Assembly: GCF_900119165.1 (NCBI RefSeq)
Contig: NZ_FPJG01000006.1
Coordinates: 6,758,001-6,822,000 of the forward strand
From: Amycolatopsis australiensis
GTDB lineage: Bacteria; Actinomycetota; Actinomycetes; Mycobacteriales; Pseudonocardiaceae
Length of the DNA stretch: 64,000 nt
Reading direction: 5' to 3'
Part shown: positions 1 through 7,206 of the stretch, piece by piece
Layout of the letters: each line of letters starts with the position of its first letter
Numbering within the stretch: position 1 is the stretch's first letter
Position numbers and translations under genes: made by a program
Notes under the pieces: model-generated
What the model saw: only the letters and a program-made list of their open reading frames with translations
Told to the model about the DNA's origin: nothing
The model's database searches: none

Positions 1-75
1 GGCGAGCAGCCGTGGGTCGAAGCGTTCGGTGAACGCCATGGCGGTCTTGGCGGGGTGGGACGCGGTCGTGGTCAC
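1..75 (-). CDS. 5' end of an unidentified protein, cut by the window edge
   Basis: Only the first 25 codons are present. A GTG at 75 is preceded by GGAGAG at a normal distance, and the reading frame stays open to the left edge; an internal ATG at 39 is an alternative start. The visible residues begin VTTTASHPAKTAMAFTERF. This is too little to name a family. The gene is divergent from the LysR regulator starting at 149, the usual arrangement for a LysR target, so it may be controlled by that regulator. That last point is inference from position. Confidence 0.5.
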   Translation of the reverse strand, partial: MTTTASHPAKTAMAFTERFDPRLLA

Positions 76-148
76 CTCTCCAGCGTGCGGGCCGCGACTG
101 TCAAGGACAAGCGAATGTTTCTGCGCGAAATTCGGTAGCATTACTACT

Positions 149-1072
149 GTGTTCGGCCTCGACCGGCTGCGTGCGCTGCACGCCGTCGCCACCCAGGGCT
201 CGGTCGCCGCGGCGGCCACGTCCCTGCACGTCACGCCGTCCGGGGTGTCCCAGCAGCTGGCGAAGCTGGAGCGGGAAGCCGGGCAGCGGCTGCTCGAACC
301 GCGCGGCCGCGGCGTCCGGCTGACCAAGGCGGGCCAGGTGCTGGCCGGGCACGCCGAGCGGATCCTGGCGCAGGTCGCCGAGGCCAAGGCGGACCTGGAG
401 CTGCTGCGCGAGGACGTCATCGGGCCGCTGCGGATCGGCGCGATCCCGACGACCGTGCACGCGCTGCTGCCGCCGGCGCTGGCCACCCTCGCCGACCGGC
501 ACCCGCGGCTGGAGGTGACCCTGCACGAAGGCGAGGCGGAGCAGACGATGCCCCGCGTGCTGGCCGGCGACCTCGACGTCGCGGTGCTGGAGAGCTGGGC
601 GGACCGGCCGACGGTCATCCCGCCGTCGACGACGCGGATCGCGCTGTTCTCCGACGTCGCCGACCTCGCTTTGCCCGCCGGACACCGGCTGGCGCACCGC
701 AAGACCGCCGACCTGTCCGAAGTGGACGATCTGCCGTGGATCGGCTGGAGCCTGGGTTCCGGCTGCTACGAATGGCTGCTGCAGGTGCTGCGCAAGCAGC
801 GGCTGGAGCCCCGGATCAGCTGCACGGTCGGCAGCTACCCGACGCAGCTGGCGCTGGTGGCGGGCAACGCCGGCGCGGCGCTGGTGCCCCGGCTGGCCCG
901 GGAGCGGCTGCCGGACGGCGTGCGCATCCTGACGACACGCCCCGCCCTCACGCGCACCATCTACGCGATCTGCCGGGCAGGCGAAGAGGACCACGGGGCC
1001 GTGCGGGCGTGCCTGGACGCGCTCAAGGCCGCCTCGGCGAGTTACGAGACCGCCGCCCGGCCGGTCGGCTGA
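149..1072 (+). CDS. LysR-family transcriptional regulator
   Basis: This 307-residue protein has the standard LysR size and layout. The N-terminal winged helix-turn-helix (about residues 5-62) contains the SVAAAATSLHVTPSGVSQQL recognition region. It is followed by a linker helix and a periplasmic-binding-protein-like effector domain from about residue 85. The frame is open upstream to 29, but homology to LysR proteins begins at the GTG at 149. A TAGCAT hexamer ends seven bases before this GTG, so the transcript may be leaderless. The 3' end overlaps the convergent LysR gene by 50 bp. The likely target is the divergent gene at the left edge; the effector is unknown. Confidence 0.85.
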   Translation: MFGLDRLRALHAVATQGSVAAAATSLHVTPSGVSQQLAKLEREAGQRLLEPRGRGVRLTKAGQVLAGHAERILAQVAEAKADLELLREDVIGPLRIGAIPTTVHALLPPALATLADRHPRLEVTLHEGEAEQTMPRVLAGDLDVAVLESWADRPTVIPPSTTRIALFSDVADLALPAGHRLAHRKTADLSEVDDLPWIGWSLGSGCYEWLLQVLRKQRLEPRISCTVGSYPTQLALVAGNAGAALVPRLARERLPDGVRILTTRPALTRTIYAICRAGEEDHGAVRACLDALKAASASYETAARPVG

Positions 1073-1946
1073 GCCGGTCGGCCATCTCCGTCACGAGCTT
1101 GCCCGGACGGCGGTGGTGGACCAGGAAGATGTCCCGCGCCGGCCGCGCGTCGGCGGCGTCGCGCACCTCGATCCGCGTCGGCCCAGCCCGCCCGAGCACG
1201 CTTTCCGGCACGTACGCGACGCCGAGGCCGGCCTCGACCAGCGCGAGGATGACCTGGTAGTCGCGGGTTTCGTAGGCGACGGTCAGCCGGATTCCGGCGG
1301 CGGCGGCGAGCTCCTCGAGGCAGACGCGGTTGGGCACGCCCGGGCTGCCGGAGATCCAGTCCTCGCCGGCGAGGGCCCGCAGCGTGAGCCGGCGGAGGCG
1401 CGCCAGGGGGTGGCCGGCCGGCAGGACCAGCCGGAACCGCTCCGAGCACAGCAGCGACCGCTCGAGCCCACGCGGGTCGGGCAGCGGCGTGCCGGGATAC
1501 CGGTGGGTGATCAGCAGGTCGAGGTCGCGGGAGCGGACCAGGCCGTAGCCGTCGGGCGGTTCCAGGTCCAGCAGCCGCAGCGCGACCGCGGGGTGGTCGC
1601 GGCGGAACCCGGCGAGGGCGGCGGGCACGAGCGTCATGCCCGCGCTCGCGAACGTCCCGACGGTGAGCTGGGCGGGCTCCTCGGCCAGCAAGGCGCGGAC
1701 CGTCCGCTCGGCCGTGCGCAGCTCTCCGACGATGGTCTCGGCGTGGCTGAGCAGCGCCTCGCCGACCGGTGTGAGCGTGACCCCGCGCGGGTTGCGGTGC
1801 AGCACGGGCGCGCCGACGTCGCGTTCGAGCTTCGCCACCTGCTGCGAGACGGCGGACGGCGTGAAGGACAGCCGCTGGGCCGCCCCGGCGATCGACCCGG
1901 CGTGCGCCACTTCGGCGAGCAGGGCCAGGCGGTGGGCGTCGAGCAC
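1023..1946 (-). CDS. LysR-family transcriptional regulator next to a PLP dehydratase
   Basis: A second 307-residue LysR protein, with a winged HTH at residues 1-60 (GSIAGAAQRLSFTPSAVSQQ) and a substrate-binding domain afterwards. The GTG start at 1946 has a strong GGAGGT ribosome-binding site five bases upstream. It is transcribed away from the serine/threonine-dehydratase-like gene at 2031. The 84-bp intergenic space carries inverted repeats suitable for LysR binding. It probably regulates that dehydratase and itself in response to an amino acid, which is inference from gene order. Confidence 0.87.
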   Translation of the reverse strand: MLDAHRLALLAEVAHAGSIAGAAQRLSFTPSAVSQQVAKLERDVGAPVLHRNPRGVTLTPVGEALLSHAETIVGELRTAERTVRALLAEEPAQLTVGTFASAGMTLVPAALAGFRRDHPAVALRLLDLEPPDGYGLVRSRDLDLLITHRYPGTPLPDPRGLERSLLCSERFRLVLPAGHPLARLRRLTLRALAGEDWISGSPGVPNRVCLEELAAAAGIRLTVAYETRDYQVILALVEAGLGVAYVPESVLGRAGPTRIEVRDAADARPARDIFLVHHRRPGKLVTEMADRLSRPAGRRSRNSPRRP

Positions 1947-1957
1947 GTGGACCTCCA

Positions 1958-2008
1958 GCCGTAAGCGTTGCTAATGCCAGCATAGGAGACGTCGCTGGTG
2001 CTTACGGC
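1958..2008. promoter_or_regulatory. Candidate LysR operator region
   Basis: The 9-bp arms GCCGTAAGC (1958-1966) and GCTTACGGC (2000-2008) form a perfect inverted repeat 33 bp apart. Between them, TGCT-N6-AGCA lies at 1969-1982, close to the T-N11-A type of LysR box. The site lies in the divergent space between the LysR gene and the dehydratase and could hold two regulator dimers. A CATGCT hexamer six bases before the dehydratase ATG at 2031 would give a leaderless mRNA. Confidence 0.55.
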
Positions 2009-2030
2009 CGTTCGCGTGCATGCTGGGCCC

Positions 2031-2975
2031 ATGATCAGCGCTTCCGATGTCGAGCGGGCCGCCGCGCGGATCGAGGGCCGGGTCCGCCGGACACCGGTGT
2101 TCGCCGACGGCGGCGTGTGGTTCAAGCTCGAACAGCTGCAGCACACCGGGTCCTTCAAGGCCCGTGGGGCGTTCAACCGGATCATCGCCGCGGGTGCGCT
2201 TTCGGCGGCCGGGGTCGTGGCCGCGTCGGGCGGCAACGCCGGGCTCGCCGTCGCCTACGCCGCGCGCGAGTTCGGGGTGACGGCGCGGGTCTACGTCCCG
2301 GCGAACGCGCCCGCGGTCAAGGTGGCGAAGCTGCGGCAGCTGGGCGCCGCCGTCGAGCTGGTCGGCGAGAAGTACGCGGACGCCTACGACGCGGCGGTGA
2401 AGGACGCGGCCGAGCGCGGCGCGCTCTTCTGCCACGCCTACGACCAGCCCGAGATCTGCGCCGGCCAGGGAACGGCCGCCCTGGAGCTGCTCGCGCAGAC
2501 CGGCGGCGTCGACACGGTCCTGGTCGCGGTCGGCGGCGGTGGGCTGCTGGCCGGGATCGCGGCGGCGGTCGAAGGCCGGGCCCGGGTGGTCGGCGTCGAA
2601 CCGCGCTCGGCGCCGACGCTGAACGCGGCACTGGCCGCGGGCGAGCCGGTGCCGGTCGAGGTGTCCGGCGTCGCCGCGGACTCCCTCGGCGCGACCCGGC
2701 TCGGCGACATCGCCTTCGCCGTCGCCACCCGCACGGAGGCCGGCTCGGTGCTGGTGGACGACGCCACGATCGTCGAAGCGCGGGCGGCGCTGTGGGACCG
2801 TTACCGGCTGGCCGTCGAGCCCGGCGGGGCGACGGCGTTCGCCGCTCTGCTCGGGGGCGCCTACCGGCCCGCGCCCGGGGAGCGCGTCGCCGTACTGCTG
2901 TGCGGCGCCAACACCGACCCGGCGACGCTCACTTCCCCGTCAGCCGCTCCACCAGCGGCGCGAACTCCTCGATGA
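2031..2975 (+). CDS. PLP-dependent serine/threonine dehydratase-type enzyme
   Basis: This 314-residue fold-type II PLP enzyme is predicted to deaminate serine or threonine to the 2-oxo acid plus ammonia; a racemase activity is also possible in this family. The PLP-binding lysine is in GSFKARGAFN (about residue 43). The phosphate-binding glycine loop VGGGGLLAGI is near residue 170, and the SGGNAG substrate loop is near residue 68. There is no C-terminal ACT domain, so it resembles the catabolic short form rather than allosteric IlvA. ATG 2031 has no Shine-Dalgarno sequence but a -10-like CATGCT at the leaderless distance. The 3' end overlaps the convergent oxidoreductase by 47 bp. The divergent LysR gene probably controls it. 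Confidence 0.85.
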   Translation: MISASDVERAAARIEGRVRRTPVFADGGVWFKLEQLQHTGSFKARGAFNRIIAAGALSAAGVVAASGGNAGLAVAYAAREFGVTARVYVPANAPAVKVAKLRQLGAAVELVGEKYADAYDAAVKDAAERGALFCHAYDQPEICAGQGTAALELLAQTGGVDTVLVAVGGGGLLAGIAAAVEGRARVVGVEPRSAPTLNAALAAGEPVPVEVSGVAADSLGATRLGDIAFAVATRTEAGSVLVDDATIVEARAALWDRYRLAVEPGGATAFAALLGGAYRPAPGERVAVLLCGANTDPATLTSPSAAPPAARTPR

Positions 2976-3747
2976 ACGCGCCGTTGACGCTGACGTAGGA
3001 CACGCCCAGCTCCTCGCGCCGGCGTTCCAGCTCTTCGGCCATGGCGTCCGCGCTGCCGCGGATGATGGTCAGCGAGTCGTGCTCGATGAGGGTCTCGGCG
3101 TCGACGCCGATGAAGCCGCGGATCCACGGCGGCACCTGCTCGCCGACGACGAAGATGTTGAGCGCCAGCTCGATGTCCCGCCCGCCGGCCGCCGCGCGGA
3201 TCTCCTCGGCGTAGCCCGCCATCTCCTCGCGGGTGGTCAGCACGCCACCGGCGAGCGTCACGACGTCGGCCTTGGCGCCGGCGAGCTTGCGCGCCTTCGG
3301 GCCGCCGGCGGCGACCATCACGGGCGTGTGCCCGTCGCCGTCGAGCCGCCGGACGTGGTCGATCGTCTCGGAGATCGCGTCGAGGCGCTCCTGGCCGGAG
3401 CCGTAGGGCAGGCCGAGCTCCTCGGCCTGCTGCCGCATGGTCGGCAGCCCGGTGCCGAGGCCGAGCTCGAACCGGCCGCCGGTCACCACGGTCAGGCTGT
3501 GGGCTTCCCACGCCGCGGCCCGCGCGGTGCGCAGCGGGCTGGCGAAGACGAAGGAGCCGACGCGCAGCTCGCTCGTCGCCGCCGCGGCGGCCGCGAGCGC
3601 CGCGGTCGGGGTCGGCAGGTTGAGGTTGTCCGGGCAGAGCAGCGTCGAGTAGCCGAGCTCCTCCGCGCGGCGCGCGGTCTGGAGCCACTTGGCGCCCCCT
3701 TCGGACGCCGCGGCCACCACGCCGAACCGGAACGGCTTCTTCGCCAT
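2929..3747 (-). CDS. LLM-class F420-dependent oxidoreductase
   Basis: A 272-residue luciferase-like TIM-barrel protein. It has the N-terminal strand FRFGVVA, the LRVGSFVFASP segment, and the GRFELGLGTG motif at about residues 90-99 that is typical of the actinobacterial F420 subfamily. Such enzymes use deazaflavin F420 to reduce or oxidise small substrates; the substrate here cannot be predicted. The ATG at 3747 follows a GGGGGTG ribosome-binding site. The upstream open frame (to 5469) is a shadow of neighbouring genes. Confidence 0.85.
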   Translation of the reverse strand: MAKKPFRFGVVAAASEGGAKWLQTARRAEELGYSTLLCPDNLNLPTPTAALAAAAAATSELRVGSFVFASPLRTARAAAWEAHSLTVVTGGRFELGLGTGLPTMRQQAEELGLPYGSGQERLDAISETIDHVRRLDGDGHTPVMVAAGGPKARKLAGAKADVVTLAGGVLTTREEMAGYAEEIRAAAGGRDIELALNIFVVGEQVPPWIRGFIGVDAETLIEHDSLTIIRGSADAMAEELERRREELGVSYVSVNGAFIEEFAPLVERLTGK

Positions 3748-3791
3748 GAGCGCACCCCCACTGTGTCGGTGCTTCCGATCAAACCACCGGT

Positions 3792-3821
3792 GCGCCCGGC
3801 CGTGCCACCACGGCCGGGCGC
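3792..3821 (-). terminator. Strong stem-loop terminator
   Basis: A perfect 13-bp stem (GCGCCCGGCCGTG and its complement) has a 4-base loop. It sits ten bases beyond the stop codon of the peptidoglycan-binding gene at 3831. It lacks a long U-tract, as is usual in high-GC actinomycetes. Confidence 0.75.
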
Positions 3822-3830
3822 GGGTCCGGA

Positions 3831-4661
3831 TCAGCCGCGCTGGTATTCCTCCCAGGTGACCTTCGGCACCGACGGGCCGTCGTCGGCGCCGCGGCCGGCG
3901 AGGCCGTTCATGCCCAGGTAGTAGTCGCCGGTCTGGTGCTGCGCGCCCGAGGACAGGTCCGGATCGGAGATCGCCATCGCGTGGATGTGGTAGGCGAAGC
4001 CCTGCGCGGGCGTGCGCAGCCAGGCCGCGAAGCCGACCTTGCGCAGGGCCTTGAGCAGGGTGGTGCGGCTCGTCGAGGACAGGTTGGACACCGAGATGTC
4101 CATCGCGCCGCCGCCGTCGTGCGTGCCGGCCGAAGCGTCGACACCGCCCGGGTTGTACGAGCCCTGCGTCAGGCTGACCGACGAGCCGAAGAGACCCTCG
4201 GCGGCCACCAGCATCGCCTTGGTGCGCGTGTTGAGCGTGACGCCGTGGTAGGTCACGTGGCTGCCGGCCGAGACCGGGTTGGTGACCGTGTACCGGCCCT
4301 CGCCCAGCTTCTCCAGCGACGTCTTGCCGGGCAGGCCGGACGCGTCGATCCCGGTGTAGCCCAGCGACTTCTGGTACTGCGAGTAGGCGGCGATCGTGGT
4401 GGTGCCGAAGTAGCCGTCGACGTACTGGGCGGCGAGCAGCCCCTTGGCCTGCAGCGCCTGCTCGACGAGCAGGACGCTGTCGTGCGCGCCCGGCGTCTGC
4501 GTGTCGTCGGCGCGGCGCGGGTCGATCTGTGCCGCCTTCAGCACGGCCTCCATGTTCGCCGTGGGCAGCGCCGTCGTGGTCACGGGCTCGGCCTGGGCCG
4601 GTGCGGCCACGGCGAACGCCGCCGCGGTGAGTGCCGTCAGGACGGCGGCCTTCGTGAACAT
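3831..4661 (-). CDS. Secreted peptidoglycan-binding protein with M15-type DD-peptidase-like domain
   Basis: This 276-residue protein has a Sec signal peptide that ends after AQA, at about residue 24. A peptidoglycan_binding_1-like repeat follows (about 60-120, with VDGYFGTTTIAAYSQYQ). The C-terminal domain has the spacing of M15 zinc D-Ala-D-Ala peptidases: H181 and D188 in GTHDGGGAMDI, and H225/H227 in YHIHAM. It probably binds and trims peptidoglycan outside the membrane. The ATG at 4661 has GGAGG seven bases upstream. It is divergent from a NlpC/P60 hydrolase across a 410-bp intergenic region, which suggests joint control of cell-wall remodelling. Confidence 0.83.
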   Translation of the reverse strand: MFTKAAVLTALTAAAFAVAAPAQAEPVTTTALPTANMEAVLKAAQIDPRRADDTQTPGAHDSVLLVEQALQAKGLLAAQYVDGYFGTTTIAAYSQYQKSLGYTGIDASGLPGKTSLEKLGEGRYTVTNPVSAGSHVTYHGVTLNTRTKAMLVAAEGLFGSSVSLTQGSYNPGGVDASAGTHDGGGAMDISVSNLSSTSRTTLLKALRKVGFAAWLRTPAQGFAYHIHAMAISDPDLSSGAQHQTGDYYLGMNGLAGRGADDGPSVPKVTWEEYQRG

Positions 4662-4884
4662 CCCTGTCCTCCACTCGTCGGAATCGCTGGCGGCCACCAC
4701 GATCACCGGACCGGATACAAGGGACGTACAAAGCGGCATTCGACCGCTCCCGAGGCCGTGACGTCGTGTAATCCCAGCCACACACGATCCGGTCGTCACT
4801 GGTCCAGGCGGATTTCTTTCGGTTACACAGAGTTGCGTCGAGCCCGCACTGGACGTGCCCGTGCTCGTTTCGTAACCTGTTCGA

Positions 4885-5036
4885 GATCTCGCGGCCCCCG
4901 GTCGTCGATGAGACGGCGACGCGAGATCGCCGCCGATACCCCTCCCCCGGGTACCGGACCCACCGCGTGCCTTTCGTGTTGCGGTCGAGCACGCGCCGGG
5001 TACGGGCGAGGCCCCCGACTCGCCCTCCGGTACCCG
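4885..5036 (+). promoter_or_regulatory. Structured 5' leader of the NlpC/P60 gene (hairpin plus three-way junction)
   Basis: Most of the 410-bp gap 4662-5071 is taken up by this element. A first hairpin pairs 4885-4893 with 4920-4928 (9 bp) and has an inner stem, 4901-4906 with 4912-4917. A second domain has a closing stem of 11 perfect base pairs, 4948-4958 with 5026-5036. It encloses two stems of 7 bp each, 4964-4970/4989-4995 and 5004-5010/5019-5025. Upstream, GGTTAC (about 4819) and GTAACC (about 4872) are inverted GTAAC-type repeats that could bind MtrA, a low-confidence suggestion. It does not contain the conserved blocks of the c-di-AMP (ydaO) riboswitch that precedes similar genes. 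Confidence 0.5.
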
Positions 5037-5071
5037 AAGGCGGCCGAACAGCAAAGGAGACCCGCGCGAGA

Positions 5072-6124
5072 ATGCATTCGCATCCCGTCAAGCGCGTGGT
5101 GTCAGGTGCCCTCGCCGCGGCCGCGGTGATCACCGTGGTCACCGTGGCCCAGCCGACGGCCACCGCCGCCCCCGTCCCCGTCCTGCAGGCGCCGCCCACC
5201 GGGTCGGACGCCCTCGCCAAGTACCGCGAGCTGGCGGCACAGGCCGAGAAGCTCAACGAGGACCTGCTCCGGGCCCAGGACGACCTGACCGCCAAGCAGG
5301 CAGAGCTCGACAAGGCCAACGCCGACGTCACCGCCGCGAAGAACGCCGGCGCCCAGGCCGCCGAGGCGAAGCAGAAGTACCAGACGGAGGTCGACAAGTT
5401 CGCCGGCGCGTCGTTCACCAGCGGCGTCGCGATGAACAAGCTGTCGGCCCTGCTGGCCGGAACGTCCACTCAGGACTTCCTGGACCGCTCCTCGGCCCTC
5501 GAGGTCATCGCGACCCACAAGAACGCCGCGATGGACAACCTCACCGGAGCGGCGGACAAGGCCGCGGCGGCCGAGAAGTCGGCGACCGACGCGGCGAAGC
5601 GGGCGCAGGACGCCCGCGACGCGGCGGCGAAGCTGGCGTCGGACATCGAAGCCAAGAAGAAGAACCTGCAGGCCCAGATCGACCAGATCGAGGCGCAGAG
5701 CCGGAACCTCAGCAGCACCGACAAGGCCGCCCAGAAGGACACGGGCGGCGCGGCGCCGACGGTCAAGGCGCCCAGCGCGGCGGCGCAGAAGGCGGTCGAC
5801 GCGGCGCTGAGCAAGCTCGGCAGCGCCTACGTCTGGGGTGCCACCGGGCCGAGCACGTTCGACTGCTCGGGCCTGATGCAGTGGGCCTACAAGCAGGCCG
5901 GGATCTCGCTGCCCCGGACGTCGGCGGCGCAGGCGGGCTTCGGCACGCCGGTGTCGCGCGACCAGCTGCAGCCGGGCGACCTGGTCGCGTACTACTCCCC
6001 CGTGTCCCACATCGGGATGTACATCGGCGACGGCAAGATGGTGCACGCCCCGACCAGCGGCGACGTCGTCAAGATTTCGCCGCTGCTGAGCGAGTACGCG
6101 GGGGCGACGCGGCCCACGGCGTGA
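5072..6124 (+). CDS. Secreted NlpC/P60 peptidoglycan endopeptidase (RipA-like)
   Basis: A 350-residue exported hydrolase. A signal peptide ends near residue 33. Long coiled-coil helices rich in Ala, Lys, Glu and Asp follow at about 50-215, then a short linker and the NlpC/P60 domain at 236-350. The catalytic residues are visible: Cys265 in FDCSGL, His313 in SHIGMYIG and His325 in MVHAPTSGD. It is predicted to cut the D-Glu-diaminopimelate bond in stem peptides during cell separation or growth. ATG 5072 follows AAAGGAG. The coiled coil probably keeps the enzyme inactive until partner binding or cleavage, as described for RipA/PcsB-type proteins. A strong terminator follows. Confidence 0.92.
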   Translation: MHSHPVKRVVSGALAAAAVITVVTVAQPTATAAPVPVLQAPPTGSDALAKYRELAAQAEKLNEDLLRAQDDLTAKQAELDKANADVTAAKNAGAQAAEAKQKYQTEVDKFAGASFTSGVAMNKLSALLAGTSTQDFLDRSSALEVIATHKNAAMDNLTGAADKAAAAEKSATDAAKRAQDARDAAAKLASDIEAKKKNLQAQIDQIEAQSRNLSSTDKAAQKDTGGAAPTVKAPSAAAQKAVDAALSKLGSAYVWGATGPSTFDCSGLMQWAYKQAGISLPRTSAAQAGFGTPVSRDQLQPGDLVAYYSPVSHIGMYIGDGKMVHAPTSGDVVKISPLLSEYAGATRPTA

Positions 6125-6128
6125 ACCG

Positions 6129-6174
6129 GTGCCCCGTTCCGCGAAGTGTAGAAAGCGCGGAACGGGGCACTTTC
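6129..6174 (+). terminator. Terminator of the NlpC/P60 gene
   Basis: A 15-bp perfect stem (6129-6143 with 6156-6170) and 12-base loop begin five bases after the stop codon and are followed by TTTCC. The next gene starts only six bases after that tract, so it must have its own promoter or depend on read-through. Confidence 0.85.
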
Positions 6175-6179
6175 CGCGC

Positions 6180-6602
6180 ATGGTCGACAACTACGACGCA
6201 GCGACGGTCGAGGCCGTCGGCAAGGTGACCGAAGCGCTCGAGACGATCGAGCGTGCCCGCGGGCACCTCTATTCGTTCCACCAGCTGACCGGCAGCGCGG
6301 ACCTGGCGCTCGGCGAAGCCGTGGAGAAGCTGGAAAAAGCCGGCCACGCGGACTGGGCACGGCAGCTGACCGAGGAACTGATCGGGCGGAACGTGTTACC
6401 CGATCGGTGGACGTTCCAGGTGGTCGAGGAGTACGACGACGGCTACTACAAGAGCTGCCGCGACTTCGAGCGGAACCTGCTGGCCGACCTGACGGACGGC
6501 CGCCGCCACCTGCACGAACAGCAGATGAAGGACGACCGCCGCACCCACGGGCGCCCGGGCCACGAGGCGGGCCGCCCGAGCACCCCGCCGGCGGGTCCGT
6601 GA
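6180..6602 (+). CDS. Conserved actinobacterial protein of unknown function
   Basis: A 140-residue soluble, charged protein, mostly helical by composition. It contains the sequences ETIERARGHLYSFHQLTG and ELIGRNVLPDRWTFQVVEEY, which I recognise as a conserved actinobacterial hypothetical without an assigned role. The C-terminal 35 residues are basic and disordered. No signal peptide or membrane segment is seen. The ATG at 6180 lacks a clear Shine-Dalgarno sequence. A CACTTT hexamer six bases upstream is a weak candidate -10 box for leaderless expression, just behind the terminator of the preceding gene. Confidence 0.72.
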   Translation: MVDNYDAATVEAVGKVTEALETIERARGHLYSFHQLTGSADLALGEAVEKLEKAGHADWARQLTEELIGRNVLPDRWTFQVVEEYDDGYYKSCRDFERNLLADLTDGRRHLHEQQMKDDRRTHGRPGHEAGRPSTPPAGP

Positions 6603-6641
6603 CCGGCGATCGCCGGACCCCTGCGCTAGAGTCGACGGTAG

Positions 6642-6657
6642 CCGAACAGACGTTCGA
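6642..6657 (+). promoter_or_regulatory. LexA/SOS box
   Basis: CCGAACAGACGTTCGA matches the actinobacterial LexA consensus TCGAAC-N4-GTTCGA at 11 of 12 defined positions and contains the exact CGAAC-N4-GTTCG core. It lies about 12 bp upstream of the DUF3072 gene and just downstream of a TAGAGT -10-like hexamer (6627-6632). A bound repressor would therefore block transcription start. Confidence 0.62.
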
Positions 6658-6668
6658 ATGGAGGAGTG

Positions 6669-6869
6669 ATGGCGGACCAGGTGGAGCCGAACCCGGAGAA
6701 GGACCCGAGCGAGTGGACGACGGGCGACGAGCCGATGACGGGGCCGCAGAAGTCGTACCTGCAGACGCTGGCCCAGGAGGCCGGTGAGGAGGTGCCGGAC
6801 GATCTGACGAAGGCGGAGGCTTCGGCGCGGATCGACGAGTTGCAGCGTGTTACCGGCCGGGGCGCCTGA
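6669..6869 (+). CDS. DUF3072 family small protein, probably SOS-controlled
   Basis: A 66-residue acidic protein whose C-terminal half (GPQKSYLQTLAQEAGEEVPD, then LTKAEASARIDELQ) matches the DUF3072 pattern. Similar sequences occur as a short SAP-like helix-extended-helix at the end of larger proteins. The function is unknown; a nucleic-acid-related role would fit both the helical motif and the upstream LexA box, but this is inference. ATG 6669 is preferred over GTG 6666 because GGAGG (6660-6664) would be too close to the latter. Confidence 0.72.
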   Translation: MADQVEPNPEKDPSEWTTGDEPMTGPQKSYLQTLAQEAGEEVPDDLTKAEASARIDELQRVTGRGA

Positions 6870-7206
6870 GGGCTCGGCGGTTTAGCCCCGCGGCAGAGGG
6901 GTTCCGGGGCAGGGCGGGCGGATGGGGTCGGGAGCGGTTGCCCTGCAGCTCCGCGGCTTCCTCCTTCCGCGCCCTTCCTGCGCCTCCGCGGCCTTTCCCA
7001 CAGCCCGCGCGACCCGCGCCCTTCCGGCACGCCGCCGCGCCCGTCCTGCGCCGCCGCAGCCTTTCCCACAGCCCGCGCGACTTCCCGACCCCGCGCCCTT
7101 CCGGCACGCCGCCACGCCCATCCCGCGCCGCGGCCGCCTCGCGCAATCACGTCCGCGGCCTCCCGCGCCGTGGCTCGCGGCCCGGCCTGCGGCGCGTCCT
7201 GCCCCG
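6870..7206. repeat. 337-bp non-coding GC-rich stretch with imperfect tandem repeats
   Basis: No credible gene lies here. Two imperfect copies of a unit of about 70 bp begin with GCCTTTCCCACAGCCCGCGC at 6991 and 7059 and share GCGCCCTTCCGGCACGCCGCC-like blocks. A degenerate partial copy precedes them from about 6950. Open frames over this stretch are low-complexity Arg/Gly/Ala or Pro/Arg strings and look spurious. Confidence 0.6.

Noticed and set aside
4740..5071. c-di-AMP (ydaO-type) riboswitch upstream of the NlpC/P60 gene
   Set aside because: The conserved GGGGGAGCC-, GGGGTGAA- and GTCAGCTAACC-like blocks of that class are not present, although the gene context is right. It is reported instead as an unidentified structured leader.
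6870..7206. CRISPR-like repeats
   Set aside because: Only two or three imperfect units of about 70 bp, no constant spacer length, no short palindromic repeat and no cas genes.
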